From: Seriola aureovittata
Taxonomy: Eukaryota; Chordata; Actinopteri; Carangiformes; Carangidae
Direction: 5' to 3'
Assembly: GCF_021018895.1 (NCBI RefSeq)
Contig: NC_079372.1
Span: forward strand, 16,396,318-16,460,317
Length of the DNA: 64,000 bases
Shown in pieces: positions 52,690-64,000 of the stretch. Each line of letters opens with the position of its first letter. Within the stretch, counting starts at the first letter, position 1. The notes beneath the pieces were generated by a model. It saw only the letters and a program-made list of their open reading frames with translations, was not told where the DNA came from and ran no database searches. Both the position numbers and the translations under genes were made by a program.

Positions 52690-53738
52690 TTGAATATTGA
52701 TTAAATTCACAAAGTCATCAATATTAATTTTTACACCAGAATACCCAGGAGAGGCTGTTCTTTTAGTTCTGGACAGTGACCAATTATGGCTTAACATCTC
52801 ATGCACAAATCAACCGAAGCATCAAAATGCAGCTGCGATCACACTGCACTCACTGTATATCATCTGCATCGTTAAAACCATAGCTCTGATAAAGATTTCC
52901 AGTGTGGAGAATCGGACAGGCTTGAACCCTTAACTAAATCCTATGACGACATTACCGCAGTCACTTGCCTAGCCACAAGTTCTGGACCTGAAAAATGTAT
53001 GACCTCATAGTCAATTATCTATCTCTGTTAAGTAATTCTAATGGAGTTTTTGTGGGTCCCCTACAGATGTGAACAGCACTTACTTGGATGTTCAGCACAG
53101 ATAAAATTAGCTGTGGTTCAAACGAAATTGACAAAAAGAAGAAACAAAGAGATTTTATTGATATTCCTCAAAACAAAATTTTTTACACAGACCATAAATA
53201 TGACAGACCAACTACAAGTGAGTATGTGTTAGTTTCATTTATTCTGTTCAAGCAAATTACTTCTTTGTACAGTGAAGTGTTTGGATGAATTGGTCTAAGC
53301 AGCAGGTAACAGGCTGCCGATCTATCTAGACTACATCAAGATCAGAGCATTACCAGCAGAGGGGGAGGTGAGGGGGGTCGCGGATGACATGTTACGCCAT
53401 GCATATACTGCAAAAGGTGTGTGCAGCGAATTTCCCCGTTGCAGCCTCGCCGTCCTGTCACGGTGAACAGTGTCAGCGCAGCATCCGTAGGCCGTCTGCA
53501 TTCACAGACGAGCTGGGTTTGGGGAACAGTGTAGCCCAGCCAGCGACCCCCCCGCCGGGTGCCCTAGCTGTCTGTTGAGGATGACTATGAGGATGGAGAA
53601 GAGAGGCAGTGAACCAGGTGGACAGGAGAGAGGAGGAGGAGGAGGAAGAGTGCTGGGGGGGTAGTTTGAGGACATCAATGGGGAGTCAGATGTGTTCACA
53701 GGGGGTGGGAGGAGGAATGTCCATGAGTCTTTCTGGTT
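52690..53738. other. Convergent 3' interval, taf13 / tnnc2
   Basis: Contains the tnnc2 (copy A) 3'UTR, with minus-strand AATAAA at 53154-53159 and 53238-53243. The GC-rich segment 53340-53740 has no credible coding frame. Confidence 0.5.
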
Positions 53739-54612
53739 TTACTGCACATTCTCCATCATCTTGAGGAATTCTGGGAAAGACAGGCGATGGAGCAGAGTCA
53801 TTATTACCCCAAACACAGTGTTCATCATCCTCACAAAGGATAAAGGTTGAAAAAATAATTCACAATTTACACAATATATAAATTCAACTGTAAGTAGCCA
53901 ATATTAGGGTTATTAAAATCTCATCAAACATCAGAAATATAGGAATGCTCTGAGGCTGCTATCACCATCACCATCATCATCATCATCATGCACGTACCGT
54001 CAAAGTCCAGCATGCCGTCAGCGTTCTTGTCTCCATCCTTCATCAGCTCATCAATCTCATCCTCTGTGATGGGCTCGCCGGTGCTGCGGATGATGAGGGC
54101 GAACTCCTCTCTGTCGATGTAGCCGTCGGCGTTCCTGGACAAAACACAGAAATTGTAAACATAAACAAACACTAACATAAGGAAACAAAATACTGCCAGC
54201 CAAAAAAAAAAAAAAATCTGTGTATAATATTATATAACTGAACCACGGTGCAGCAACAGTGTGAACGTACTTGTCGAACACACGGAAGCACTCTGCCAAC
54301 TCTTCCTCGCTCTTGCCAGCCTGGTCCTCCTTTAGCAGCCTCACCATCATGACCAAGAACTCCTCGAAGTCGATGGTGCCGCTGCCTGAGGGTCAGGAAG
54401 AAGCCACATAACTGATTAACGGTGGTCAGGTCAGCCAAGTGCCCTGCGCTTCCATGTTGGACACAACAGCGCGCTTGTCTTTGCGCACAATTTTTACGCA
54501 TGAACCACAGTGAAAGGAGACACTGGATCTCTATGTCTTACTGATCTGTGTAATTTAAAGCAGAATCAAGCAGAAGTAGCTTTGGTTTCAAAGTGTTAGA
54601 TACTGTTACTGT

Positions 54613-54652
<40 letters not shown>

Positions 54653-56128
54653 GTTAATACTTGTGGTGTATTGTGTTGCTTGTGCGTAAAGACACATTTT
54701 ACTATCAGAGTTATCCGTCGCTCACCGTCCTCATCGACCTCCTCGATGATCTCATCCAACTCCTCTCTTGTCGGGTTCTGGCCCAGCATCCTCATCACGG
54801 TACCCAACTCCTTGGTGCTGATATCACCGCCACCGTCGGTGTCGAACATGTCGAAGGCGGCTTTGAACTCTGGAAGAGACGAGGAAACGGTTCAAGTCCA
54901 GAAAACCTCTCCATGTCTCTACAGACTGAAAAACTGTGAAATCTGCCTGTGTGTGAATAACTGAAGCAACACATCTGTCGTCACTGCGGCTTTGTGCTGA
55001 GCATCTCTTTGCTCATTTAAATAGTACAAAGCACCACGGGGACTGAGCCCACGCAAAGCATCTCGTACTGTCTGCCTTTTCTAATGGAGCTCATTCTGAA
55101 AATGAGGAATAGTAAACCTGGATGGCTTATTTCATCTTGGTATTTAGAGGTGTGATAAATGAAAACAACTAGGCTTCTTATCATTAGTAATCTGTTACAG
55201 TACTGGTGCCAAAGTAACGCGTTACTGCGGCCTGTACTCACCAGCCAGCATTTCCTCGCTCAGGTAGGAGCGGGCCTCTTGTTGCGCGTCAGTCTGGAAG
55301 AAAACAGGGTCCACTCTGTCACTTCATCATTCACTACAGAATTCATGTAGGCTTCATTCATTATTCCATTACAAAACCTAGAGGCTACATTGAGCCTCGC
55401 AACGGTCAATTTCCAGGTCATAAACTGCTCCCATGATTCATTCAAAGAAAGACACTGGGAATGTTTAAAATAAAATCAACATCTGTAAGTGAAACGTGTA
55501 AAAAAATGCCATGACGCACAGATGACACATTTCAGAAATAGAGATATTGTAATGATTAAGGTTTGTGATAATAACAATTTCATCAATCATTTCAGTTATG
55601 TAGGATAAATAAGTGGCCGCGACTCAACAGGTTCCGCGCGCATGGTGAAAATTAGTGCGGCTATTTCAGGCTCAACACATTAGGCTCGCTGTATATGGCC
55701 TGCAGACATCCAATCCCCGGGAATTTGTCGCCCAAGCAGAATCCACAGCTGAGACCCACCCTGCTCCCAGCACCCATTCTTAACTTTCTACGTAGATTAA
55801 GAGCATTTTTGCATGCAAGATAAATGTCTCAGGTGTAGTTATTGGCCTGATTAGTAAGAATTCAATTAAAATTCAACTAAAATTCATCTGTCATATTTAG
55901 AATAAGGAATTGTTTTAAGGGAAGCCAACAGATAAACATTTATGCATTATTGACCAAAGAAGAACATGCTTCTCAACAACTCAGCGGATTGATTTTTATC
56001 CATTCAAATCCCCTTATTAGTCAATGATTAATTCACAGGCTCTCATCATTATTGGTTAACAACTGATGGCAGGTTGGCCTCAGCACGGATTAGCTGCAGC
56101 AGCTCATTTGCACAACTGGTCTTACCAT
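53739..56128 (-). CDS. tnnc2: Troponin C, fast skeletal muscle, copy A
   Basis: Calcium sensor of the thin filament in fast muscle; binds troponin I and T (family knowledge). Six coding exons: 56126-56128 (the ATG alone, before gtaaga), 55242-55293, 54726-54869, 54271-54385, 53998-54134, 53739-53770. They total 483 nt, 160 aa, identical in length to human TNNC2. All four EF-hand loops are complete: [48 protein letters not shown]. Two active N-lobe loops fit the fast rather than the cardiac/slow isoform. The N-terminus is [20 protein letters not shown] and the C-terminus FLKMMENVQ. It is a tandem partner of the copy at 58218-63678, same strand. Confidence 0.96.
54612..54652. repeat. (ACT)n trinucleotide microsatellite
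   Basis: About 12 ACT units in a tnnc2 copy A intron. A shorter CAT run lies at about 53963-53990 beside exon 5. Confidence 0.95.
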
Positions 56129-56607
56129 GTTTGTGGATTAGCTTTTCCCCCCCAAATATCCAAGGATAAAAGAAAAGCCCAAAGGAGTGGTCAATCCGTG
56201 TGCACCCCGACAGAGAGACTAGACGTCAAGTGAAGGTTCAGACACACTTTAAACGGGACAGCCAGGTCCCGCCCCCTGCCTCTCACAGGCCTCCAGATTT
56301 AGTATCCTGAACTTTTAGGGTTCTGGGGCCAGGGCAAGCCAATCACACTTTGGAGGGGAAAGCTCTTGTTTCTTGAAGTTGCAAGGTTAAGAATGTAAAA
56401 GAAGTAAAGCAGGAGTTTTTTAGCACTGTGGGGATTCTGGGTCAAGGTGGAAAAATCTAAAGGAAAGAATAATGCTAAAGTTTTTGGGGGAGAATGCAAA
56501 TACGCACAGGATATATCGTTCTTTGTGTCAGCTGGTTTGTTAAAACTGAGATCATCAGAAGTAGGACTCAAGACTGAGCTGTGATTTACTGTAAAATTAT
56601 TCATACA

Positions 56608-56611
<4 letters not shown>

Positions 56612-56641
<30 letters not shown>
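56612..56641. repeat. Poly-A run
   Basis: Thirty consecutive A on the plus strand. Confidence 0.95.
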
Positions 56642-56644
<3 letters not shown>

Positions 56645-57584
56645 TGCAACACGTTACTCTCTAGAAATGGCGCAACTTTCAGTGTTGATCTCCTAAAATA
56701 ATAAACTGAAATTTAATGAATTTTAAAAAGAAAGCTACAGATCTTGGAGCTCGTCAGTTCACACTGTTGATTTCCATTTAGGCCTTGTAAATATAAGACC
56801 GTGGTGAGTGAGGGGGGGGTGGCAAGAGTTTTTAAAGTAGGTTATGGGTTTTGTGATGATGGCGTTTCAATCTGGGCGTGCAACTCAAAACCAAGAGAAA
56901 AATGCTGTGAGGTGGACCCCCAATCTCACCCAACCCCTTAACCCACCCCACCTCCACCCCTTTAGCCGTGCCCTGAATAGAAGGCAAATTTTAGGCTGCA
57001 GAGAGCGAGGCGGGTACCCACGCACCTCGGTGCCACATTGCACTGAAAAACACAACCTGATGCTCCTTATATGGCGGGCAGTTCCTGAGGGGAGGGCCCG
57101 AGGTGAGAGACAGGATAGGGGGATAGGATGCTGAGGAGCAGCTGTGAAGAAAGGGGAGGGGATGATGCTTTGAGAGGTGGTGGGGGGCTTGCAGGCTATA
57201 TACTCAGAGGGAGACCTGCATTTTCCAAAGGGAGAATTAACTCATCTGCTCTGTGACTGCCTGTCTCAAGCCTCCAGTGCTGGCTGGCTGGCTGCTCGGC
57301 TTTACCTCTCACAGTGGGGCTTAGTCAGATCTCTGTGCTGGGAGACCGTTGCGTGAAGATCAGTCCTGCAGAAATGACAGTTTTCTAGTATTGAATGAGA
57401 CAGGGAAGTCGGTGTAAGGCACTATCTATGCAAACAGAGGTATTTTGCAAAGTCCAGCATGGAGGCCAGTTTGAGGTTGGGACAGGAATAGGGAGATAAG
57501 ACCAGTTGTAGTTAAACAAATGTTGGTGTGCATGTAAAGGAACGATGATGCTGGTGATGTAGAAAGTGCATGTGATGGTGTGTC

Positions 57585-57643
57585 AGTGTGTGTGTGTGTG
57601 TGTCAGTGTGTGTGTGTGTGTGTATGTGTGTGTGTGTGTGTGT
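57585..57643. repeat. Interrupted (TG)n microsatellite
   Basis: TG repeats interrupted by TGTCAG and TGTATG. Confidence 0.95.
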
Positions 57644-57804
57644 ATTTTAGAATCATAAGGCCAGAAAGACAGTGGTCATCTAGCATTCCTAGAAAGGCCA
57701 CAGAGAGATAAAGGAAACAGACAGGACTCAGACAAGATAAGGCATGTGAGGCATGCGTGGTAGAATAATTTTCAGATGAACAATGAGCGGAAGGAGAGAG
57801 CTGA

Positions 57805-57810
57805 TTTATT
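57805..57810 (-). other. tnnc2 copy B polyadenylation signal
   Basis: AATAAA on the minus strand, about 410 nt below the copy B stop. Confidence 0.5.
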
Positions 57811-58217
57811 TAGAAAGCACAGGACAGGGTGGAGGAGAGATTCAGTTTTGAGTATGGGGGGGTGGGGGTACGGCTAGGTGGTGTAGCATTTCTGGAGAAA
57901 CAGCAGCTGCCAAATTGACAGCTGGGAGGTGGCCCACGCAAGGAGGAGGCCGGGAGAAAGTGCCTTCGTCTTAAAAGGTTTGAACGGATATTTATAGATC
58001 TCCTCACCAGGCACCAGGGTTTCATATGAGAAGGGGAAGGGGGTAGGGATGAAGGCGGTTCACTTGTATCCATTTGGACGTCTCAGAAACTGCATCATAT
58101 TCATGATCGTACAGGGTTTTTACAGCAATTTGAGTCCGCTCTGAACACATTTCCATCAGACAGTGTGCTTCATATTCTCTCTGAGGAAGGGCACAAAGGA
58201 ATGTAGAGCTGGTCTCA

Positions 58218-61200
58218 TTACTGGACGTTTTCCATCATTTTCAGAAACTCTGGAGAAAGAGAAAGAGGGGGCAGCAGTCAATGAACCGACCCACCACCGA
58301 GCCACCGGACCGATCAGTGAATGAGTGAACAAATTAACAAATTAGTTGGCTCAGAGCCTGTACGTGAGGTCATCAGGTCCATGTGAAATCATGGAGAACA
58401 TGTGATTATGATGTTTAATATAGGATAATATATGCAATTTATCAATTCTTTATTCCTGTCACTCTAAAGCTGGAATGATTTTAAAGTGAGGAATAATATT
58501 TCTTTGTCTGCTCCAGTCATGTTCACAGACTGCCACATTTTATTTTCATCTAAACGCCTCATGTGTCTTTACTTTATATACAAATGTACACATAGATATC
58601 CTATCCATGTGTGTAGGTTTGTGATGGTATAAACTGTCGTCCTCTTATTATCCATATTCATTGAATAAACCGATGTTGGTTTGATGTTAAACTTTATAAA
58701 GAATTGGGTCACTGTGGTTTGGATTTGATTTGATTTACCCTCCACTCCAACCCTGTTTACTATCACAGGCATGTTATGTGATCTTAGTGAACCAAAAAAC
58801 ATTTCATCTACAGGGACCTCTGTAAAGGAATAGCTGAACATTTTGGGAAATATGTTTATTTGCTTTCTAAGAGTCAGATGAGAACACAGCTGCAGTGGTA
58901 AATGTCTATGTTGTGGTGTTGCTTCACTTTGCCATGTGAATATATTCACCTCCCCTTGTTGTTTTCCCTTTCTTGTTGCATTATAACCGAGAATTAAAAA
59001 TGGGTTTTTATCTGGCTTTAATTTAATGAACCTAACAAAATGCTTTACCCTTTGTGATGAAACCGCTAAATAAGATCTGGTTCAACCAATCACCTTCAGA
59101 AGTTACATAATTAGTAGATTAAGTCAAATCTGTGTGCGATCAAAGTGTCACATGATCCATCACATGATGTCAGTATAAATACACCTGTTCTGAAAGGCAA
59201 CACCACTAATCAGCAACATGAAGACCAAGGAGCTCCCCAGGTCAGAGACAAAGTCGTGGAGAATTACGTATCAGGGTTGGGTTACAAAAAATTTCTGAGG
59301 ACACTGTGAAAACCTGAAAATATCTGACCGTTAATAGATTACAAAGCTGGAGCCAAAAGCTGGTTAGCTTAGCTTAGCATAAACACTGGAAACAGGCAGA
59401 AACAGGTAGCCTGGCTCTGTTCAAAGCTCACAAAATCTGCCTACCAGCACCTCTAATGCTTGCTAATTAGCACCTTGTGATTGTTTGATCCAAACAACAG
59501 CTGAAGTGTAAAAATAGACTGTTTTATACTGGTCTGTTTTCTGTTTTTGCCAGGCAGAGTGATGTCCTGGTGACACAGTGAGGTTGGCAGCAGAGATCAC
59601 AGGAAGTCATGCTGACCAGTCATTTTTTTCACTTCGCTTTTTGTACAGAAATAGCTTAGGCTAGCTGTTTCTCTGTTTTCATTCTTCATGCTAAGCTAAG
59701 CTAACAGGCTGCTGGTTCCAGCTTCATACTGAACGACAAATTTGAAAGCTGTGTTGATCCTCTCTCTCCGAAAGAAGGAAAACAAGTATATTACACAAAA
59801 TGTCAAATTATTCTTTTAAACATTACATTATATTAGAGCTAACCCCTCTTCTGCTCAAGGTACAGCTGACAGTCTGTCTGCTGTAATCAAGCTAAACCAC
59901 TGACACTTGGTGGATTCGTAAGTGTAGTCTGTTTTTTTATCTCCCTCTGTAAACATAACAGACATTATTGAACACACTAGATAATCAACTCTACGTGGCT
60001 TGATCTTACCATCAAAATCAAGCCTTCCATCTTTGTTTGCGTCTGATTCTCCGAACATCTCATCTATATCTTCCTCCGTGACTGGTTCACCGGTGAGACG
60101 CAGGATTTCTCCAAACTCCTCGCGGTCGACGAAGCCATCTCCGTTCCTGTTGAAGAAAAGCAAGTTCACGGTGAAAATGAATCTTTCTCCTCCCTGCTCT
60201 GTTACATTACCACACAAACTGCACCGTGGAGACTCATTAAAACTTTTAACTTTAAAAAGGGCAGGTCAGTTTTCATCAATACCAACAAGTTCTATATAGA
60301 GGCAAACCATAGTGGATGTTTGAGGCTGATACTGATGCGATATTCCAGGGTTGAAAAGTCAAAAGAGCAGAACCACATGTATCAATCTTCACCCATAATT
60401 TAGCTCTGTTTTTGTTTCTTGAGTTACATATGCAGCTTTTTAGCAGCTAAATGTTGCACTATGTTCACCAGCTACCTGCTAACCTCTGTCCGTCTGTCAT
60501 GTTATCCTGGGCAGGTGGTGTACAGTGAGTTTATCAGAGGTTTTTTTTTTTTTTAAAAACTGCGCCAGGAAAAAAGGGAGCATGTGGGTCAGAAAACCGA
60601 AACAATGAGCTGAAAGATGCTAAATTGCTTTGATGATAATTCCCTTTGGCTTCTTCACTTAGAGCAACGCATCTGACATTATATATAAAGTCATTTAATC
60701 CAATGGTTTCTTTTTTTTTGTAAGGAACGTTTCTTGGTATTTTGTCTTTATTTGACAGCTGACAGTGAAGAGAAACAACCCACAGAGAAATATAATATAT
60801 GACATATGTCCCTACGTCAAGAGTGATGTTGCCTTTTAAGGGGATATATTATCATCGCATATATAAATGCTCTGGATATATCAGCATATAAGTTTATAAG
60901 ATATATGAAATACCTGCAGTAAAATTTTTAAATATACTTTATATTAAAAATATCTATATTCTTAATATCACTATTTATCTTAAGCATTGAGACACTTGAT
61001 GCCCCAGATGTATTGATCCACACTTTTCAACACGTACAGTATATGACTCTTGAACGCACCAACACTATATTCTATAGTGTACATATTTGGATTCATGTTA
61101 GTATTGAGTGTCATACTTGTCAAAAATACGGAAGCATTCCGAGAGCTCTTCTTCGCTCTTTCCGGCCTGGTCCTCCTTTAGCTGTTGCACCATCATGACC

Positions 61201-63678
61201 AAGAACTCCTCGAAGTCGATGGTGCCGCTGCCTGAGGAGAGGGGGGAGGTGAATGAGTGAGGAGGGAGAGAGGGTGGGAGGAATTTGTTTTTATTTCGCA
61301 AACTTATTTATATAACATTGAAAATTCAACAGTAATTGTGGCATGTGTGCTTGTGATTCTTAAAGAAGTTCATGGTGGATTTTGAAGTCTGATTTGCTTC
61401 ATTGTTCTGTTGTGGTAGCCAGCTTTCGTTTCAGTTTTAGTTTCTTGACTGACTGCAGGACATTTTAATCCAGAATATTTAGTGGAATCCATTTTTTCCT
61501 CCGTCCGTACAATGCTTCCTGTGCCACACAACCCCAGACAGAATATTTCCACCTCGGAGCTGCTGCTGTTTTCTCCAAACTCACCTTTTCTGATTGTAGT
61601 GAAATAGTTCATTTTAACTTCATCTCTCCACAGACTTTGTTTCCAAAATGTCTCTGGCTTATCCAGATGTTGCTTTGCAGACTTTTCAGATGCTGACTTT
61701 CGTGATGAGGTCTCAGGTATGGATAAGGTAAGCCTAATGACCTAATTTTTTTTTTTTGCCAATTTCTTTAGTTCATAAAATATAAATTAACAATTGAAGA
61801 AAGGCACGTCCATTTTCTATGAGGGTTGAGAGTTTCACTTCAGAAATAGCAAAATATGGAAATTTCCAAGGGGAGACCAAACATTTAGATACAACCGTAT
61901 CATCGGTTTATGATGTTAATTGTGTTCTAGGAAGTTATTTGAGCTGCTGTTACACATAAATACTCAGGTTTCCATCCAAATATTTCCCAAATTTTAACCA
62001 AATTTTCAGAAGATGGGGAAAGCAAAATGTAAATTTATGCACGCTTCCTTCCACTATACCATCATGTGAATTTTAGGAGTTGGTTCATCAAAATAAACAA
62101 TAGGTGGCACTAATTCTCCACGGCAGAGGAAGAGGGGGCAACACCGTTAATTAAAAGAGTAACTTGAGTGACATTTAAGTAACATTTATTTGCTGAATCT
62201 GTTTCTATTGAGGTTTTTTATGCACCTGTTACAAATACAAAAACAGCTGGATGGAAACTCGCCTAATGTCAGTTTACTCATCATATGGAATCCTACTGAG
62301 CCTGGGAAACAGCTGCATAACATCTGTAGCTCCCGACAGAGGTTTTTGAAGTCTAAAAATAACCCTGATGATGTTATCAGGTTGTGTTGTATAAAGCTTA
62401 CTTCAAATATTTGACTGAAGATCTGTTATAAACAGGGGGCATGGAAATTGAAATAAGAGGGCAGGTAGGGTTTAATCAAAAGCACTTGAGTTGTATTATG
62501 CTAATTGTAGGATCTGGTGTTTTTGGAGCTTGTTTCTGAGTTTGTGCATCTTCAATTGTGATGATTCTCTTTAAAATCTGTCCGTCACAAATACCCCGAC
62601 CTTATTCAAGAAATGTTGAACTGGACTCGGTTGTAAATACTTGAATACCTGGTTCTCCTCGTCAGTCAGTCACAACTGCAGAAGCCTCTCGGCTTCAAGT
62701 ATCTACAACCAAGTTCAGTTGCCTTTGATTCAACTTTTCTCTGATAACCATGACCTCGTCACAGACTCCACGACATTATGGAAGTGCCATACTAAATATC
62801 TGGAGTCACACAAAACACGTTTCTCTGTTGTATTGAATTGAGGCCACAGTCCATTAAAAGTCTATGAATTCAGATGTTTCTTGTCACACGATGATCTCAC
62901 CATCCTCATCCACCTCCTCAATGATGGCATCCAGCTCCTCCCTTGAGGGATTCTGGCCCAGCATCCTCATCACGGTACCCAACTCCTTGGTGCTGATGTC
63001 ACCGCCACCGTCTGTGTCAAACATGTCGAAGGCGGCTTTGAACTCTGGAAGTGACGAGGAAACAGTTCAAATTCAGAAAGTTTCAGTCAATCTGAAACCT
63101 CACAAACACTAGGAAGTTTAGATGACAGTCAGCGGAGGACCCTCAAGTATGATCCACTAACCCATTCATGTAGTGGAGGAGATAAGAGGACTGACCTGCA
63201 ATCATCTCCTCAGTCAGGAAGGAGCGGGCATCGCTCTGGGCGTCAGTGGGCTTGATAGAAGGAAATGAAAAAAGGCGGGAGGGGCAGTGTTGGAAGAATG
63301 AAAGGAGAGGTGGGAAGAGAGAGAGAGAAGTTAACTTTCCTGTCAGCTGTATACACCTGCAGCTGCAGTCATGTCAGTGACCTAATGACCTAATGCCAGA
63401 GCAGGATGTGAGGAGCGACTAGAATCAGAGAGGATACCAACATCTTCATCAGTTCACTACAAAACCACACACTCAAACACACATCTTACTGCTGCAGCTG
63501 CACTGATACAAAAGCATCAGTAAGCCGTGATCCCGTGGTCTGAGCAAGCTGATGGTTTCCAGCCAAAACACAACATTACTGCAGGTTCTAGCCCATTTAC
63601 TACAGTTCACGTACTGTGGATTACAGGTAAACACTTGTCAAGACATACCAAAGTGTGTGTGATCTTGGAGTCAGCCAT
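58218..63678 (-). CDS. tnnc2: Troponin C, fast skeletal muscle, copy B
   Basis: Tandem paralogue of the upstream-numbered tnnc2. Secure exons: 63196-63250 ([18 protein letters not shown]), 62901-63044, 61117-61231, 60010-60146, 58218-58249, giving all four EF-hands: [48 protein letters not shown]. It ends FLKMMENVQ. The first exon is tentative: 63649-63678 reads [10 protein letters not shown], ends TTTG before gtatgt, and joins in phase, giving 170 aa. However, related fish proteins that I recall start MPTDAQ, which would need a minimal ATG exon that I could not find, possibly beyond 64000. EF4 and its preceding helix ([16 protein letters not shown]) differ most from copy A. Introns are larger and hold transposon insertions. 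Confidence 0.9.
58823..59820. mobile_element. Nonautonomous DNA transposon interrupted by a Tc1-like insertion
   Basis: Left end taaaggaatagctgaacatt ttgggaaata; the right end complement reads ttaaaagaataatttgacat tttg, a matching inverted repeat. Interior blocks (gttagcttagcttagcataa, agcctggctctgttcaaagc, caccagcacctctaatgct-like) are typical of a common fish element. The middle (about 58930-59300) is unrelated and Tc1-like. It lies in the last intron of tnnc2 copy B. Confidence 0.75.
58930..59310 (+). mobile_element. Tc1-like element 5' fragment (nested)
   Basis: Contains a Tc1-type left region (tttcttgttgcattataacc, cacatgatgtcagtataaat acacctgttc). From 59218 it has the start of a transposase frame: MKTKEL, then after a one-base shift [18 protein letters not shown], the N-terminal helix-turn-helix. 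It stops shortly after and is truncated and inactive. Confidence 0.75.
60147..61116 (-). other. tnnc2 copy B intron 4
   Basis: AT-rich intron. No exon or transposon end was recognised. Confidence 0.5.
61966..62259. mobile_element. MITE with GTTTCCATCCA termini, about 290 bp
   Basis: Left end aggtttccatccaaatattt; the right end is cagctggatggaaact, its inverted counterpart. Located in an intron of tnnc2 copy B. Confidence 0.7.
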
Positions 63679-64000
63679 TCACTTAACCAGTGTTTGACTA
63701 ATGGTCATAGATGGAAATCAATACTTGCATGGGAGGGCGGAAAAACACTTTAAAACAGTAAAATCCTACAGTATACTTTAGACAGTCATTAGTTGTGATA
63801 TAAAGTTATGTCTGTGTTATAGTAAAGACACAATAAAACGTGTATTTTTCTGCACGTTCCAGTGGGCTATGATCCCTCCTCCTTATATTTAAGCTATGTT
63901 TTTCCATCAGGCCACAGAAAACCAAAGGAGAAACCTAAAGCCAGAGACTGAACTATTATGGACGAAGTGACAGCCAAAGACTGGAAATAGCATTAGGTCA
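63679..64000 (-). promoter_or_regulatory. tnnc2 copy B upstream sequence
   Basis: The minus strand contains a TATA-like word (taaatataagg, about 63880-63893), with two short upstream reading frames between it and the candidate ATG at 63678. The region continues past the window. Tentative. Confidence 0.35.

Larger units (their letters stand above)
56129..57800. other. tnnc2 copy A upstream region
   Basis: Intergenic between the tandem tnnc2 genes. It contains a poly-A run (56612-56641) and interrupted (TG)n (57585-57643). The leader of copy A should lie at about 56129-56220. No clear TATA box was placed. Confidence 0.45.

Overview
The window is vertebrate nuclear DNA, almost certainly from a teleost fish and probably a percomorph. 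The evidence is GT-AG multi-exon genes with phase-consistent joins, long (TG)n tracts, fish-type MITEs and Tc1-like remnants, and a tandem pair of fast troponin C genes. It holds six gene loci plus the 5' two thirds of a seventh. All are on the minus strand except taf13. Gene models were built by hand from splice signals and reading-frame continuity. Family names rest on remembered protein sequences, not on a search.

Layout by position. 1-4,345: adnp (minus), the zinc-finger/homeodomain chromatin factor, with its C-terminus cut by the left edge. 4,355-10,600: adnp 5' region, with introns, a 550-bp polypurine tract and a GC-rich promoter candidate at about 8.5-9.4 kb. 10,790-13,828: dpm1 (minus), complete in 9 exons, 250 aa, with one GC-AG intron. 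13.9-15.6 kb: repeats and the 3' end of the next gene. 15,670-39,307: col20a1 (minus), a FACIT collagen with 41 coding exons and about 1,607 aa. Its domain order is signal peptide, FN3, charged linker, vWA, six FN3, TSPN, collagenous tail. 39.3-45.8 kb: its 5' intron and intergenic DNA with MITEs. 45,908-50,658: slc35c2 (minus), complete in 9 exons, 363 aa. 52,123-52,497: taf13 (plus), an uninterrupted 124-codon frame head-to-head with slc35c2. 53,739-56,128 and 58,218-63,678: two tandem tnnc2 genes (minus), each with four EF-hands.

The genes do not form a pathway. They are a linkage block: adnp, dpm1, slc35c2, tnnc2 and col20a1 all have human counterparts on 20q13, in a different order. taf13 is the exception, being on human 1p13. 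With its intronless coding frame, that suggests a retroposed copy.

No bacterial-style system, CRISPR array or new enzyme cassette is present. The points most worth a second look are: the extra FN3 module, the serine microsatellite in the signal peptide and the unusual charged/Thr-rich linker of col20a1; the intronless taf13; the altered NAP motif of adnp; the GC-AG intron and 26-nt exon of dpm1; the intron-spanning similarity between the tnnc2 copies; and a transposon nested inside another at 58.8-59.8 kb.
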